In this document: in pieces, positions 14,249 to 25,660 of the stretch | Position numbering within the stretch: position 1 is the first letter of the stretch | Layout: each line of letters starts with the position of its first letter | NCBI GenBank assembly: GCA_028554645.1 | Contig: JAQOOI010000078.1 | Span: 434,001 to 498,000, forward strand | Reading direction: 5' to 3' | DNA: 64,000 nucleotides | DNA from: Omphalotus guepiniiformis | Lineage: Eukaryota; Basidiomycota; Agaricomycetes; Agaricales; Omphalotaceae | Notes under the pieces: model-generated | What the model saw: the letters and a program-made list of their open reading frames with translations, nothing else | What the model was told of the DNA's origin: nothing | Database searches by the model: none | Translations under genes and position numbers: made by a program

Positions 14249-15899
14249 CTAAGCCTGCTTTAGGGCACTAACCATGGACGAGAAGATACTCCAGCCTGCT
14301 TTCAGCTCCAGGATAGGTTGGTGGATTGTGATGTATGCGGCCTGGGCAGCAGTGTTGAACTCCTCATCAACCCATCGCATAGCGTCCTCTCGAGAAACCG
14401 GAATCTCCCCGCGAAGTGCATCAATAACAAACTTATCTACATTTATTCGACATTCCTGGGCTCCTTGTGATTCAGGGACAGTGAAGGCGTGTCTCGGAGT
14501 AGCACCCGACATGTTTGGCTTCTTTGGCTGATATCGAATCTTGTGGTTATTCCAATATTCTACAAACTTGTCCAATTCGAGTTGAAGAATCTTGGGCCAA
14601 AGCCAGTAGAATAATGACCTGCGTGGAGTGAGTTCAGCATCATCACTGTTAGTATCACGACATAATCAACTTACACATGCACCACATCGTTGGGATTGTA
14701 GAAACCTCGTGTGTAACCTTCTCTTATAATATCTTTGGCGTTGATTCCACAGTAATCTGTGAACCAATGCCACAGACCCTCAATCGGGGTGTTGTGAACA
14801 CTACGAAGATGTTGCACTGGTGGGAACCGATCTTCGTCTAAATCAGAGGCATATGATTGCCTAGTAAGATATGTCAAAAAAGTGATGGGACATAACAGTC
14901 AGAGCTTGCATGCAGTGACATACCGCAAAGCTGTTTGGTTGGCGAAGATGTATCCAGTCTCTGATCCCTTGTCCACCACAAACGTGATAGGAATAACTGA
15001 GAAGGATTGTTAGAAATTGGTTGCGAGGCACTTTTATAGACGCACATCCGTATTGTTCAACACAGTCTAAATGAACATGGCCAATTGTTGTGGTGAGGCG
15101 ATTGTTCGGCACCACAACCAGCAGTAAAATGAAGGAGGACCACTGATCTTTAATTCCGTAGATATTGAGACCAACACCACCCATCTGTAGTGCTTGAGCG
15201 TTGAGCTTTTCATGTCCATCTGCATGATGTTGGTAATTAGGCCCAACAGCCACCAATGCAGAACGTCGGATGCGGTTGGCACCCGGAAATCGAGCTGCAA
15301 GTCCTTCGGAGCATGCTGTTGCCAGAATCTTACGGATGAAATCCCTGTGGTTGGTTAGATATAGTGCTGAATAATTAGAGTGATTTTGCGTACCTAGGAA
15401 GAGAAATGCCTTCATTACTGAGCATTGTCCCAATTGTGCCAACACCTCTTCTCTGAGCTGGATCTTCAGCTACCTTTTGAAGTACAGCAACTGTTGCGAT
15501 GTCTTCAGCAGGTGGTTTCCGAACACTAGGTACATTGTATTTTTTATTTAGCTTATGAAGCAAAGATTTCCTAGATGACGGTATTCATTAATCAATCAGA
15601 ATTACATGGAGTTGTGGAGAAGAGATGTGCTCTCAACGTTCATTGTGAGGGGATGAATCATACATTTGAATTGACTCACTTGCACTCAAAGCCTAAATCA
15701 GCACGAAGTCGCTGAAGGCGCTCCTCTACTGACAGACGCTCCTTAGCATACTGATGAAGCGCTTGTTGCATTTTCTCGTCTGAAGGGTCTAGATAGAATC
15801 AATAAAACAAAGTGCAAGCTCGAAGCAAATAGAAATGTATAACTTACAGTTCTTTCTCCCGTACTGATTTATACCTATCGGATTGTTATTGCTCATCAT
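14249..15899 (-). CDS. integrase-core (DDE) domain protein, probable transposase
   Basis: A multi-exon gene starting MMSNNNPIGINQYGRKN, followed by a short helical region (MQQALHQYAKERLSVEERL) and KSLLHKLNKKYNVPSV, a likely DNA-binding segment. The catalytic core has the DDE pattern: ADGHEKLNAQALQMGGVGL (first Asp), FVVDKGSETGYIF (second Asp) and SVHNTPIEGLWHWF (Glu). This order is typical of the integrase-core proteins abundant in agaricomycete genomes. It ends SMVSALKQA. The coding exons seen are about 15845-15899, 15688-15788, 15395-15570, 15060-15344, 14934-15010, 14675-14860 and 14249-14620. None carries a stop or frameshift, so the gene may be functional. The transposon class is not certain; it should catalyse strand transfer at the ends of its own element. 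It lies 343 bp downstream of the kinase gene. Confidence 0.85.
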
Positions 15900-16241
15900 T
15901 GAGAACAAGGGTCAGAAGAGTGTTCAAGGTCAAGGTGTACTGTGAAACGTATAACAAACGAACTTAAGAGCGAGTCAGTCAAGATTGAGGTCTTAAGTAG
16001 TGTTGCGCTTGCACTACTCGTGGTGGGGCTGACATGTGGAGGCTTGAATGAGGTAACAACTGCTTTGAAGGATGTAATATCTGTCTTTAATCTAAATCAA
16101 ACTAGGCCTTGCGGCAGTGAATGAATAATGGAGAACAGTGAAACCTTCGATTAGCACATTTTGTGTATGTTACATTTTACATATCAGCGTGCACGAAGGT
16201 AGGGTACAAGAAAGGTTACAGTGGGAATGTATGGCAGTGGC

Positions 16242-18700
16242 TCAGTCATCCTCGTCTTCATTCTCGTTTTCACCTTGATTCAGCTCCTCGTTATCTGCAG
16301 CGTGGTCAAGAGACAAAGTTTCAAGACCCAATCCAGTACAGATGTAGTCACATTTATGTTGGCTAGTAAAGGTGTCGATACCTTGACGTCCATGATCTCC
16401 GATGCCAGTGTCCCTACAAATTGTAAACATCTTGACTAACATCATTATTGGCTTAGTAGTACTCACCCTTCAATTGAGTGAGTCATGAGATCAAATAAAA
16501 TAATTGCATCCTTTCCATTCACTGGCATTGGCGAGCCTATATGCATAGTAAGTAAGTGTAACACATTACGACAAAACACAATACCTTGTATGTCAGCAAG
16601 AACACACTCCTTTTTATTTTGCTCAAAGAAGTAATGAGCAAACGCGCTCAGCGTGATTCCCGTTTTGTCCGTATGCGACGGATGAACAAGAGTTCCGCTG
16701 AACTTCTGCACGGACTTTGTGCGTCGAGGCTCAATCAACCAAAAAGCCTGGTTGATGTCTTCATGTCCGAGTCCAGAAGCCCTAGATGGAAATCCAACCT
16801 CCTGAACTAGATCTCCATCTGATACATATATATCTGGAGTATATATTAGAGTCAAACTGTGTTCCGTCAACAGAAGAAGACAACATACCATGAGCAATCT
16901 CGACGCCCTCGCGTTGAGCAAGCTCCTTGAATTGACTCAAAAGCCACCCAGTTTCCTTGAGCCGTATAAGCTCTAAGGTGAGAAATGTTTTGTTTTGTTC
17001 GGCTGTCACGGCACCGACTCCACCTGTGTTGAAGAACCGTTTCGCAACGAATAGTTTTTTGCCAAGAACGAACTAAGATACTCAGTCAATAGTGTACTGT
17101 AAAGTGAAAGTAAACAGATGGCCACCTTATAGATATACTTTGTGTTTCCAGACGAGATAACATCCTGTCCAATGAAAGCATCTTCCGCAACTTCACTGGT
17201 ACTAGTAGTCCACATGATGTCGACTCCACCATGATCCTCTGCTTGTATGACTTGTGCTTTAAGGACCTGGACAGGACTAAGTGCTGCTTCACCAGGCGGT
17301 TGACGCGGCATCCTAACGAAGGTCGACTCAAGCGGTCCTGCCATACAATAGCCATAAACATCAGACACAGAAGGTACTTTATAATTACAAACTCACCGCC
17401 CACAGCTGAACGGATTCTTTTCGAGGTTGACACTGTACTGACAGCGGAGTACAGTGAGTCACTACCTCCACGTTTATGAACTCGCTCCCCTCGTACAATT
17501 TCCTTTCTTTCCAAAAACTAGAATAAATTAATGAGATCCCAATTGCAATACTATAAGAACAGAATTCAGACCGCTGGTTTATTGATGAAGAGCTCCATTG
17601 GCAACGAAAGCCTGTCATCTTTTCTCTTCTTCTTCTTTCCATTAGCTTCACCAGGGTTGTAAAAGGAAGCTAGATCGCCAGTCATGTATCTTTGATACAC
17701 CTCACCAACTGTCATTGAGCGCGTTCCCGCAAGAAGTACCTTATTTCCAGCGAAGCGGAATTCTACTTCATCTCTAACAGAAAGAAAATGTCAACCGCAG
17801 TTTCATCCATTTGCAAATGATGACTTACTTTGTCAGCGACATTCCTTCATCTTTCTCCCACCCGACATTGAGTGTTGTAAGTGCATGGTCCAATACCTCT
17901 GACATATATACTAATACGTGAGGAACAGAGGCTACTGAGAAGCAAAGACATGAATACGGACCTGACATATAGGTGTCTGGCTCCCATGGGTGGCCCCACT
18001 GTCCACAGTTGATATCAGTCGATGCAGATTCACGCTTGGACGTGCTCTTCAAACGACATGCAACAGGAACCAGAATCTTCCCATCTGGGTTTGCAGTGGC
18101 AGCGGCGACATTTTTGGCAGCACTGAGTCCTGACGTTGTGTGCAAATGACTTGGTGCTCTATTGAACCGAGCGTCGATAGCATTCGCTCGAGCAGCGCGC
18201 GAAGCTTCAACTGCATTTTGCTGCAAAAGAGATCGCGCTGCATCTTGACGTGCTACAAACAGAAGTCATACAAATGGAAATGCGTAACATAATAATGATC
18301 TTTACCCTGCGCATCCAACTCGCGTTGAGAAGCCGTAGACACTATAGATGCTGAGTACTCCGAAACAGGTCATATCTGTATCGTTAGTCCATACCATGGT
18401 GTGGTGTATCAGCGAGAGCTTGGCATAAACCGCATGGTGTGCTGCCATCATAATGTTTTGAGGTCCCCCCACAGTCCTTGCACTGTTTCCAACACTGAAA
18501 GACAAGAGTGCACGTATTAGTACTGCAGCACCAGAAAACCAGCTTCATATACAACGTACCTTGCACTGCTCATACTCAATTGAATCAGGTTTCAGGCCTT
18601 CGAGTTTCTCGCATTTAGCGCATAGGCCTGCCTTCGTTTTGTTGTGAAAGCGTTTGAAACAGCCATCGCCTGTGTTGTTCTGGCAGATTGTTGAATCCAT
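16242..18700 (-). CDS. alpha-type (MHCK/EF2K family) protein kinase with Cys-rich N-terminus
   Basis: About twelve exons and about 610 residues. The N-terminus is a likely zinc-binding region: C-x7-C, then CAKCEKLEGL, CKCWKQCKDCGGTSKHYDG and PCGLC. A linker rich in Ala/Arg/Gln follows. The C-terminal alpha-kinase domain shows the ATP-site lysine region (GKKLFVAKRFF), ECVLADIQG, the PMPVNGKDAIILFDLMTHS segment, GDTGIGDHGRQGIDTF, and the zinc core HKCDYIC (His plus CxxxC) that holds this fold together. It ends in an acidic tail (ENENEDEDD). Alpha-kinases phosphorylate Ser/Thr, often within helices; the substrate is unknown. A splice-compatible upstream exon (MLYMALLSCYAIQREK..., ATG at 18882) could extend the N-terminus; I kept 18700. 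Together with the integrase it lies inside an inverted repeat. Confidence 0.82.
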
Positions 18701-19565
18701 CGTCAATGCTGAATTCCAGCGAGAGGGAAAAGCAAGAGTGAAAGCAGGGTGAAATTGAACCTATCCTCACCGTACAGTTTATATACCGCTTGTTGTTGCT
18801 CGAGGTCAAAAAATTTGATATCCGCTGTACGATGTTTCTCCCGTTGTATCGCGTAGCACGATAGCAAGGCCATGTAGAGCATTTCACTGCTATTGTCCAA
18901 TAAAAAGTTATTCAATGTATGCAACGGAAACCGATTAGCACGCACGCACCTTCCTCAGCATCTCCGAAAGTGTGTTGGCGTTAACAACTCCTTACATATT
19001 ACTGGCGTACTCGGTTGATTAATTGACTGAACCATAGTCCCGCCGTTTCACTTCGCTATCCTTGAGGTCACTGGACATTTATAGAGGTTGGAGAAGGTCA
19101 ACATGAAGACTCATAGCATAGGCAACATACCATTTACTACAACTCTGAGCACGCAGAAAATCCAATGATTATACAAATACATGCAACCTGAGGCTAATAT
19201 GCTTTGAGCTTATGCCTTGCCGATGTGATCCTCCTTTGCGACGTTTGCGCACTTCACATTGTCTTCAAGAATGAAGATGGCATATAGATTGACAGCTAGA
19301 GATCTCAGCGCAAAACATATCTAATGAGAAAAAATCGTTACTCACCTCAATGTAACACTCACTGGAGATGTCTATGAATGGTCAGTAGTGTGCGCCTCAA
19401 TTCTCTCACAAGCTCATGCACTCAAAGACAATACTCGGGAAGGTAAGACGTAGAGTTTATTGGTGAGGTGATGAAAGTGCCAGCAAAGCAATGCGTAAAC
19501 TCGATATCGACACGTGTCGAGTTCGATAGCCACGGTCCGGTCCGGGTAAAGGCATTTCGCTCTTC

Positions 19566-19595
19566 GCAAAGTCTGCCGTGGACTTCCCGCCAACC
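19566..19595 (-). repeat. right inverted repeat of integrase/kinase element
   Basis: Reads GCAAAGTCTGCCGTGGACTT then CCCGCCAACC on the plus strand, the reverse complement of 14038-14067 except for two single-base indels. Confidence 0.85.
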
Positions 19596-19965
19596 TCAAG
19601 CGCCCCCCCTCGGAAACTTACTCAGACTGTTGCTGTTGGTGCGTGGCCAGGCGCTGGTTCGCGAGTGATTGAGTTACTTGATGTAGGAGAACAGCCAGCT
19701 CATGATTGTCTGAATTTCTGATTTCTGATTCTGGATTTCGGTTTGAATCAAGGGACCGGGAGATGGGGGTGATTAACCGTTTTGATTACTGTGTATGGTT
19801 AAATGTTACGTATCAGTACTGTAGTCGTCTGCGGCAGGCTATGGTCCACGTTTTGGCGTTGCGAGCCCCTCAATTGCAAGGCCTCCGAAGGCTAGGCTTG
19901 ACAAAAACCTGTGATGAGCTTGAGGTCGGTCCTCTACCTCGAGCGCTCTCCTTACACTGTTGACT

Positions 19966-21222
19966 CGGAATTTCGATTGGTATGAGTCTGGAGTGCGATT
20001 GTGTTCTCGTCAATGATATTTCATACTTACACTGTGTCTTTCAAGATTGTATGGGTATTCGTTTGTTGTTGTTGGCTGAAATGTTCATCCCCCTCTCCGG
20101 ATTCAAGTAAAGTATATGGTACGACGATACACAATACACGGAGAGTCGATTGTTGAGCCCGACTAATCGCTAGCGGTACTTGTTGTACTTGTTAGCTGAG
20201 ATATCATCACTTGAGATACGTATATTATATCAAGTAAGTGTAGGTACGTACCTCTGATACAGTCCACATAAGTACCAATCACAACATCCCCTGCCCTCCG
20301 CAGAGCGCTGAGCACCGAGCACCGAGCACCGAGCTCCATGTCATCCATCACATTAGTCAATTGAGTGTAAGGGCGTACCTCTGATACATCATGTATATGA
20401 TACAGTCCACAATCACAACATCCCCTGACCTCTGCGGAGCGCTGAGCGCTGAGCACCAAGCACCGAACTCCAAGTTCCTTCAATCTCTGTACCTCCGTAT
20501 TTCGACTGGGCCACAAGTGTCCTCCATGCTCCTCCAAGGTAATACGCTGGAAGACCGTGGCAGACGAGGTTGCCGTGAGCGGCGAGGATCAGGAGCATTA
20601 TAAAAACAAGCTGGGCGAACTTGAACTCGTACTTGGCCGCGGGGACGAATCCGCTCGCTATATAATATATACTCTCACCTCCAGTGCTCGATCCTCTACC
20701 TCTCCTCAACATTGTGTGGATCGAGTTTCGACTGGTACGAGTCCGGAGGTGTGTCTCGTCAATGAGATTTCACACTTACACTGTGTCTTTGATTGTATGG
20801 ATCCTCGTTTGTTGTTTGTTGGCTGAAATTTTCACCCTCCTCTCCGAATTCAACTTGAAGTAAAGGTAGGTACGACGATACACGAATACACGAATACACG
20901 GAGAGTCGATTGTTGAGCCCAACTAATCGCTAGCGGTACTTGTTATACTTGTTAGCTGAGATATCATATTTAAATACGTACCTATTATATCATGATACAG
21001 TACGTACCTCTGATACAGTCCACATAAGTACCAATCGGCCCACAACATCCCTTTCCTCTGCGGAGCACCAACACCGAACTCCAAGTTCCTTCGATCTCTG
21101 TACCTCCGTACCCCGACTGGGCCACGAGTGTCCCCCTATGTTCCATCAGGAAGATACTGAAATAAGCTGGAAGACCGTGACAGACGAGGTTGCCGCGAGT
21201 CGCGAGGATCAGGAGCGCTATA
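19966..21222. repeat. degenerate tandem repeat, two large copies
   Basis: Copy A (about 19966-20595) and copy B (about 20722-21222) share a long ordered series of blocks: TTTCGA.TGGTA.GAGTC, CTTACACTGTGTCTTT, CGGAGAGTCGATTGTTGAGC, CTAATCGCTAGCGGTACTTG, CTCTGATACAGTCCACATAA, CTCCAAGTTCCTTC and GACAGACGAGGTTGCCG. Copy A is longer because the section with GAGCGCTGAGCACC is itself partly repeated (about 20280-20340 and 20405-20470). No open frame is conserved between copies, so this is probably non-coding repeat DNA. Confidence 0.85.
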
Positions 21223-22689
21223 AGAAGTCAGGCGGGGACGAATCCGCTCCCTACAGTATAACATACGAGTAACTATGGTTGAATATCACCTCCAGTGGTG
21301 CGCTTACGAGGTACGTACGGTACGGGATCACTTTGACCTCAAGCTGTCGTATCCTCGAGTCCGAGTTCGATTTTCTGTATACGGTACACAGTACATTTAG
21401 TCTGTCAATCGGGACGGTAGGGGATATATCTAGCTGGGATGTCGCGAAGTCAAGTAAGGTAAGGTAAGTAAGTAAATAAGTAGATGAATACATACCTTCT
21501 ACTAGATCCCTGTGATATCAAATACTTACATCGAGCCCCACCCCACCCAATCTACATAGGACCAAGGGTCTGCGTTCCTTCGAGCGAGTACAGACTATAA
21601 TCGCCGTTCGTTCGAGTTTTGAGTCCTCCGAGCCCGCTCGTATACCCAGCTTGATGTACTTCCGGAACCTTCAAACCCCTACTCTCCAAGGATACCGTTA
21701 CCCTCCCTACCCTCCCTTAACCTGTTGAACTTAAAGGTTTGTCTGCACCCCGCCGAGTACGAGTCTGGGGCTGCGTGGCACACGTCACTCGTCTTCGGGT
21801 CGATTTATTTTGGCATACGATACGATACGATACAGCGTGGTATATCTGAATCTGAGTCTCGTTATTGACTGTGTTGAAGATGATTGCTACTTAGTATCCT
21901 AGATCAAGTAGGTAAGTAGGTAAGTAAAACGATACATACATGCATGATACACATACGTGATATATGATACATAGTCCCCCAGAGCCCTAGTATCATACCA
22001 TACCTACGACTTCCCTTCAAGCACCATTCGACTCCAACCTCTCCTCTATCAAAAAGCCCTAGGTCGCCCGAGTATCCCTCCCTCTCTCCCTTGAGCCTTC
22101 TCTTACACACCCCGTTCTCTTATCGGGGACGCGCTAAGCAGTAATGTGATGTGAGTCTGTCTGACCCGGAGCTAGGACAACAGAAGGGAATGTAGAGAAG
22201 TAGACCACAAAAAGTAGGGAAGCGCGCGCGGGGCGATGGAATGACCTTAGGACTCGGGACCTGGGGGACATGACTTGGAGATGTGGGTAGGGAAAGAAGT
22301 AGTGACTGTAATACTTCAATTTGAGCTTCATAAAAGCTTTAATGAAACGTTGACGAGGTCGTTCGGCGCTCAGTGTGCACGATTAGCGAGTAGAGTTTAG
22401 ATGGTGAAAGAGCCATGCCGTGCTTTGTGTATGAGAGGTGCCGGTGAAGTTTTGAAGTAAAGTAGTAGAGGCATAAGTAGTCTAAGAGAGAAGATCTGTT
22501 CAAGTTTTTGGTTTCGAATAGTGCCAGTGAATTACGTAAACGCCTCACGTGCACCTAAGTGGCCCGGCCTCCCGTCTCCTTAACTTTAACTCACACTGTA
22601 TACACTACTCTCGAACCTCGAACGGCCCACGACACAGAACACCATCGAAACAAAACAGCACTGTATCTGTATCTGTATCATATCATCTA
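21223..22689. other. intergenic, no gene recognised
   Basis: Holds (GTAA)n and (GGTAA)n runs near 21455-21480 and 21905-21930 and a (GATAC)n run near 21815-21832. The last few hundred bases are the likely promoter and leader of the GPALPP gene. No supported coding region. Confidence 0.5.
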
Positions 22690-23872
22690 ATGAGTGAAAA
22701 CACGCGTATTGCGTCTGCCTCTGCCTCTCCGTCGTCGATAGGCCCCGAAATCCCTACGTACGCCCACCCACACACCCAACACCAACACGCGAACGATGGA
22801 GGAGGAGGGGGTACCAACGACGCAGGAGAGGAAGAAGAAGACGAAGAAGACGAAGACGACTACACACCTGCTTTACCACCCGATATGATACCTTCTTCAT
22901 CAAAATCAAAGAAGTCATCACCTCCTCCTCCACCGAAGGCGAAGAGGGTTTTAGGTCCTACGTTGCCTCCTTCCCATTCTTCCTCTTCCCGTCCCTCCCA
23001 TCCCTCCCACCCCGCCTCCTTCTCCTCTGCAGCGTCCTCCGCAGCGTCCTCCGGTGCCGCCTACGACGACTCAGACTCAGACTCGGATTCCGACATAGGA
23101 CCCAAACCCCCACCCACAAACGAACTAGAAGGAAAGGAGGGCAGAGAAGAAGACGGTGTCCGTAAATTCCTCGAAATCGAATCGCGGCGTCGTCAGAACC
23201 TCGAGGACGAAGCGAACAATAAAGGAAGGGGGACTTTAAAGAGGGAGGAGTGGATGGTTGTTCCTCCGAGTAGTGGGGATTTGTTTGCGTGTACGTGTTC
23301 ATTTCTATCTTGTGGGATGAGTTGTGTTAATTGCAATTGCAAATGCTAATCTACATCTATATCTACATGACATATCGTGTATAGCTCTAGACCCCAAAAA
23401 ACTCTCCAAACCACGTCAATTCCTCTCTTCCACCCCTTCTTCCCACTCGGCGCCTTCAAAAGGTGTATCTTCTCTATGGACCGAAACACCCGCTGAGAAA
23501 CTTCAGAGGTTAAAGGATGAGGTATCTGGTTCCAAACGACCTGCACATGTTTCTGCCTCTGCGGGGGGTGAAACGGAAGAAGAGGCAGCGAGGAAAAGAA
23601 GAAGGAAAGAGGTTGATGAGGAGATAAGGAGGGGTGTTGAGGAGTATAGGGTTAGGAATCGAGGTGGGGCGCTTGTTGATGCTTACCAAGGGAATGGGGG
23701 TAAAGCAGAAGAAAAGGGAGAAAAAGGGGAAGGAGAAGGGATTTGGGAACATGGAAGAGATATGGCTATTTCTGGGAGGTTGTTAGGTGATAGAGAGAGG
23801 GAGAAGATGATTAGAGATGCGAAGGGACTTGGGGATAGGTTTGGGAGTGGGAGTGGTGGTGGGTTTATGTAG
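22690..23872 (+). CDS. GPALPP-motif protein (DUF3752 family)
   Basis: Two exons, 22690-23290 and 23385-23872, giving 362 residues. It begins MSENTRIASASASPSSIGPE and has an acidic stretch (EEEEDEEDEDDY) followed by PALPP. It then shows the family motifs IGPxxPP (RVLGPTLPPSH, DIGPKPPP) and REEWMVVPPSSGDLFASLDP, then KLSKPRQF and SLWTETPAEKLQRL. A basic coiled region (EEEAARKRRRKEVDEE) follows, and it ends HGRDMAISGRLLGDREREK with KGLGDRFGSGSGGGFM. Members of this nuclear family are conserved in eukaryotes but their biochemical role is poorly known. An in-frame ATG upstream at about 22549 would add a low-complexity leader unlike the family, so I kept 22690. The stop codon overlaps the 3' end of the convergent deaminase gene. 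Confidence 0.88.
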
Positions 23873-25026
23873 GGTTGAATCTTGATGAGAAAGACATGGA
23901 GGCGATGCGGGATACTTCGGAGTGGGATAGACCTAGACCGAGGGGGGGTGAGGCTAGGAGGAGAGCGTATTCGGATGTTAGGGTTGTACGGAATGGGAGG
24001 GTGTCGTCTGTGCAGATTGCGATTGGGTGGTTGAGGGTTAGGTAGTGACGGATGTGGTGGGATTCGAGGGTTGGGACTGTTTTGCAGCTATTAAACGAGT
24101 TAGTTGAATAGGAATAGGAAGCTCAGGTGCACGTACAGTAAATTGGAACTAAGACAAATCTCAATAGCCATCCTCTCCTTCCTAACAATCTCTCTAAGTT
24201 CTTCATCTAAAAACGTAGCATGACCGAGTCTATCAGGTCCGAAACCGATTAAGATCCTAGTTTCTTCGTATAGATTACTACGAGATACTTCAGCGATGTG
24301 TAATGTTACACCCAACCCTGCCCCTTTGACATCACTTATGATCCTCTGGAGGATTCCCCCGTTTGTAATGAGGTCGTCGCCGGCGAGAGGATCACCGCAT
24401 AGATCGATACCGACTATACGTCGTGAATCACGTTTTAGGGAGATGGCGAGGGATGAGAGGGTCCGGAGGGTAGTGGGTGACATTCGACGATCGAGAGAGA
24501 GGATTAGGGATGCTTGGGTGGGTGGGTAGGTTTCGATTTGGGATAAGACGGTTGAGATGTAGGTTGTATAAGTCATATCGATACCTTCTCTTGGTGTCGT
24601 TCGTAGTTCGATGTAATCGCATTCTGGCCTTGCCCCCCTCTCCCCACCCTCCCCCTCCCCCTCCTTCCTTTCGGGGGGAAGAAGAAAGGACGCCAAAACA
24701 TCCTTCGTCACACGTTCAACAGCACCCACCGTACTACACAACGCATAAATCACTTTAAAAGGCGCAAAAAACCCATGTATAGAAGTTAATGAGAAGTTTT
24801 CGAATTGGGTGAGGGTGTGGGTTATTTCGGATGGTGGGAGGGATGTGTAGGGGGATTGGGGATTGTGGATTAGGTGGTAGGAATTTGATAGGGAGAGGAG
24901 GGTTTTGAGGGGGATACAACCGTTTAGGTGGGCGTGGAGTTCGGCTTTGGGGAGGTTGTGGATGAAGGAGAGGGTTTGAGGGGAGAGGGAGTTTAGGGCG
25001 AGGGTTGAAGGGGGGAGGGAGGACAT
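23865..25026 (-). CDS. adenosine deaminase-like protein (ADAL / N6-methyl-AMP deaminase type)
   Basis: Two exons, 24137-25026 and 23865-24087, joined across a 49-nt intron to give 370 residues. The metal and catalytic motifs of the adenosine/AMP deaminase fold are present: LPKAELHAHLNGC (HxH zinc ligands), TLHIAEVS (zinc His and catalytic Glu region), FGPDRLGHAT, and ICTDDTLPFRTTLTSEYALL (catalytic Asp pair). ICLSSNLLCKTVPTLESHHI spans the intron. The PKAELHAHLNG start and overall length fit the ADAL subgroup, which clears N6-methyl-AMP in the cytosol, rather than secreted ADGF. A role in classical adenosine deamination cannot be excluded. It is convergent with the GPALPP gene and the coding ends overlap by 8 bp. 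It is divergent from CHS7 across 634 bp. Confidence 0.88.
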
Positions 25027-25660
25027 GGTAGATTATTGGGAGATGGTGGATGGGTTCTATGCAGCGTTTTGTGACTCGAATTGATTCTTCTTAACACCGA
25101 GAATTCATTCATTCATTCGTGTCCGCGTGCGTATGAAACATGCGCGCGCATATAATTACATTCTCATTCACTGAAAACAACAATTACAAGGAATACATAC
25201 ATACAGTAGGTACAACGAGGAAAGGGTGGAATATCTTTACCCCCGCTGCGTAGCGTGGAACCCACCCCGTGGTAAATTCATCTTACGTAATATACTGCGC
25301 CAACCAATTACGATACGTTCTCCAACGTTGACAGCAACGACGACGACGACGACGGACGAAAGAGTCTGAGCGATACTTTTCAGAGCTGGACCGTTCGTCG
25401 TGATTACTTTGCTTGATATCCAAGTCTCTGTCTCTCTTTCTTTCTTTCTTTCTTTCGAGCATCGAATTTCCACAACGCCCAATATACTCTTGTCTCTCTT
25501 TCTTCTCTTTCTCTACCAGTGGTTCGTTCGTCTCTGTTCTTTCCTCTCATTCACTCACTCACTCATTCACTCACTTATTAACCAACACGCTCTCCCCTTC
25601 ACATTGCTTCGCTTCGTTCTGCCGCAACACTGCTTCGCTTCGCTCATCGACAGACCACAA
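25027..25660. promoter_or_regulatory. divergent promoter region of the deaminase and CHS7 genes
   Basis: A 634-bp gap between two start codons pointing outward. The CHS7 side has a strong pyrimidine tract on its coding strand (a CTTT run at about 25437-25456 and CTCACTCATTCACTCACT near 25555), typical of fungal leaders and transcription start regions. No clear TATA box was seen. Confidence 0.5.

Larger units (their letters stand above)
14038..19595. mobile_element. candidate mobile element: integrase plus alpha-kinase between inverted repeats
   Basis: A 5.56-kb segment bounded by a near-perfect 30-bp inverted repeat (14038-14067 against 19566-19595). It contains exactly two genes on the minus strand: a DDE integrase-core gene and an alpha-type protein kinase. 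Both look uninterrupted once introns are removed. The left repeat lies about 180 bp beyond the integrase stop codon and the right one about 870 bp upstream of the kinase start. Weaker matching continues inside the repeats (both sides contain ACGTGT followed by a TCG..AT.TC pattern and CGCAT). I did not find a convincing target-site duplication, so the outer ends are not fixed. The repeat and the genes are seen directly; that the unit moves, and that the kinase is cargo, is inference. Confidence 0.55.

Noticed and set aside
23873..24045. Possible extra C-terminal exon of the GPALPP gene (open plus-strand frame reading NLDEKDMEAMRD)
   Set aside because: This DNA is the second exon of the deaminase on the other strand, which carries the conserved ICTDD motif; the GPALPP family ends at the chosen stop.
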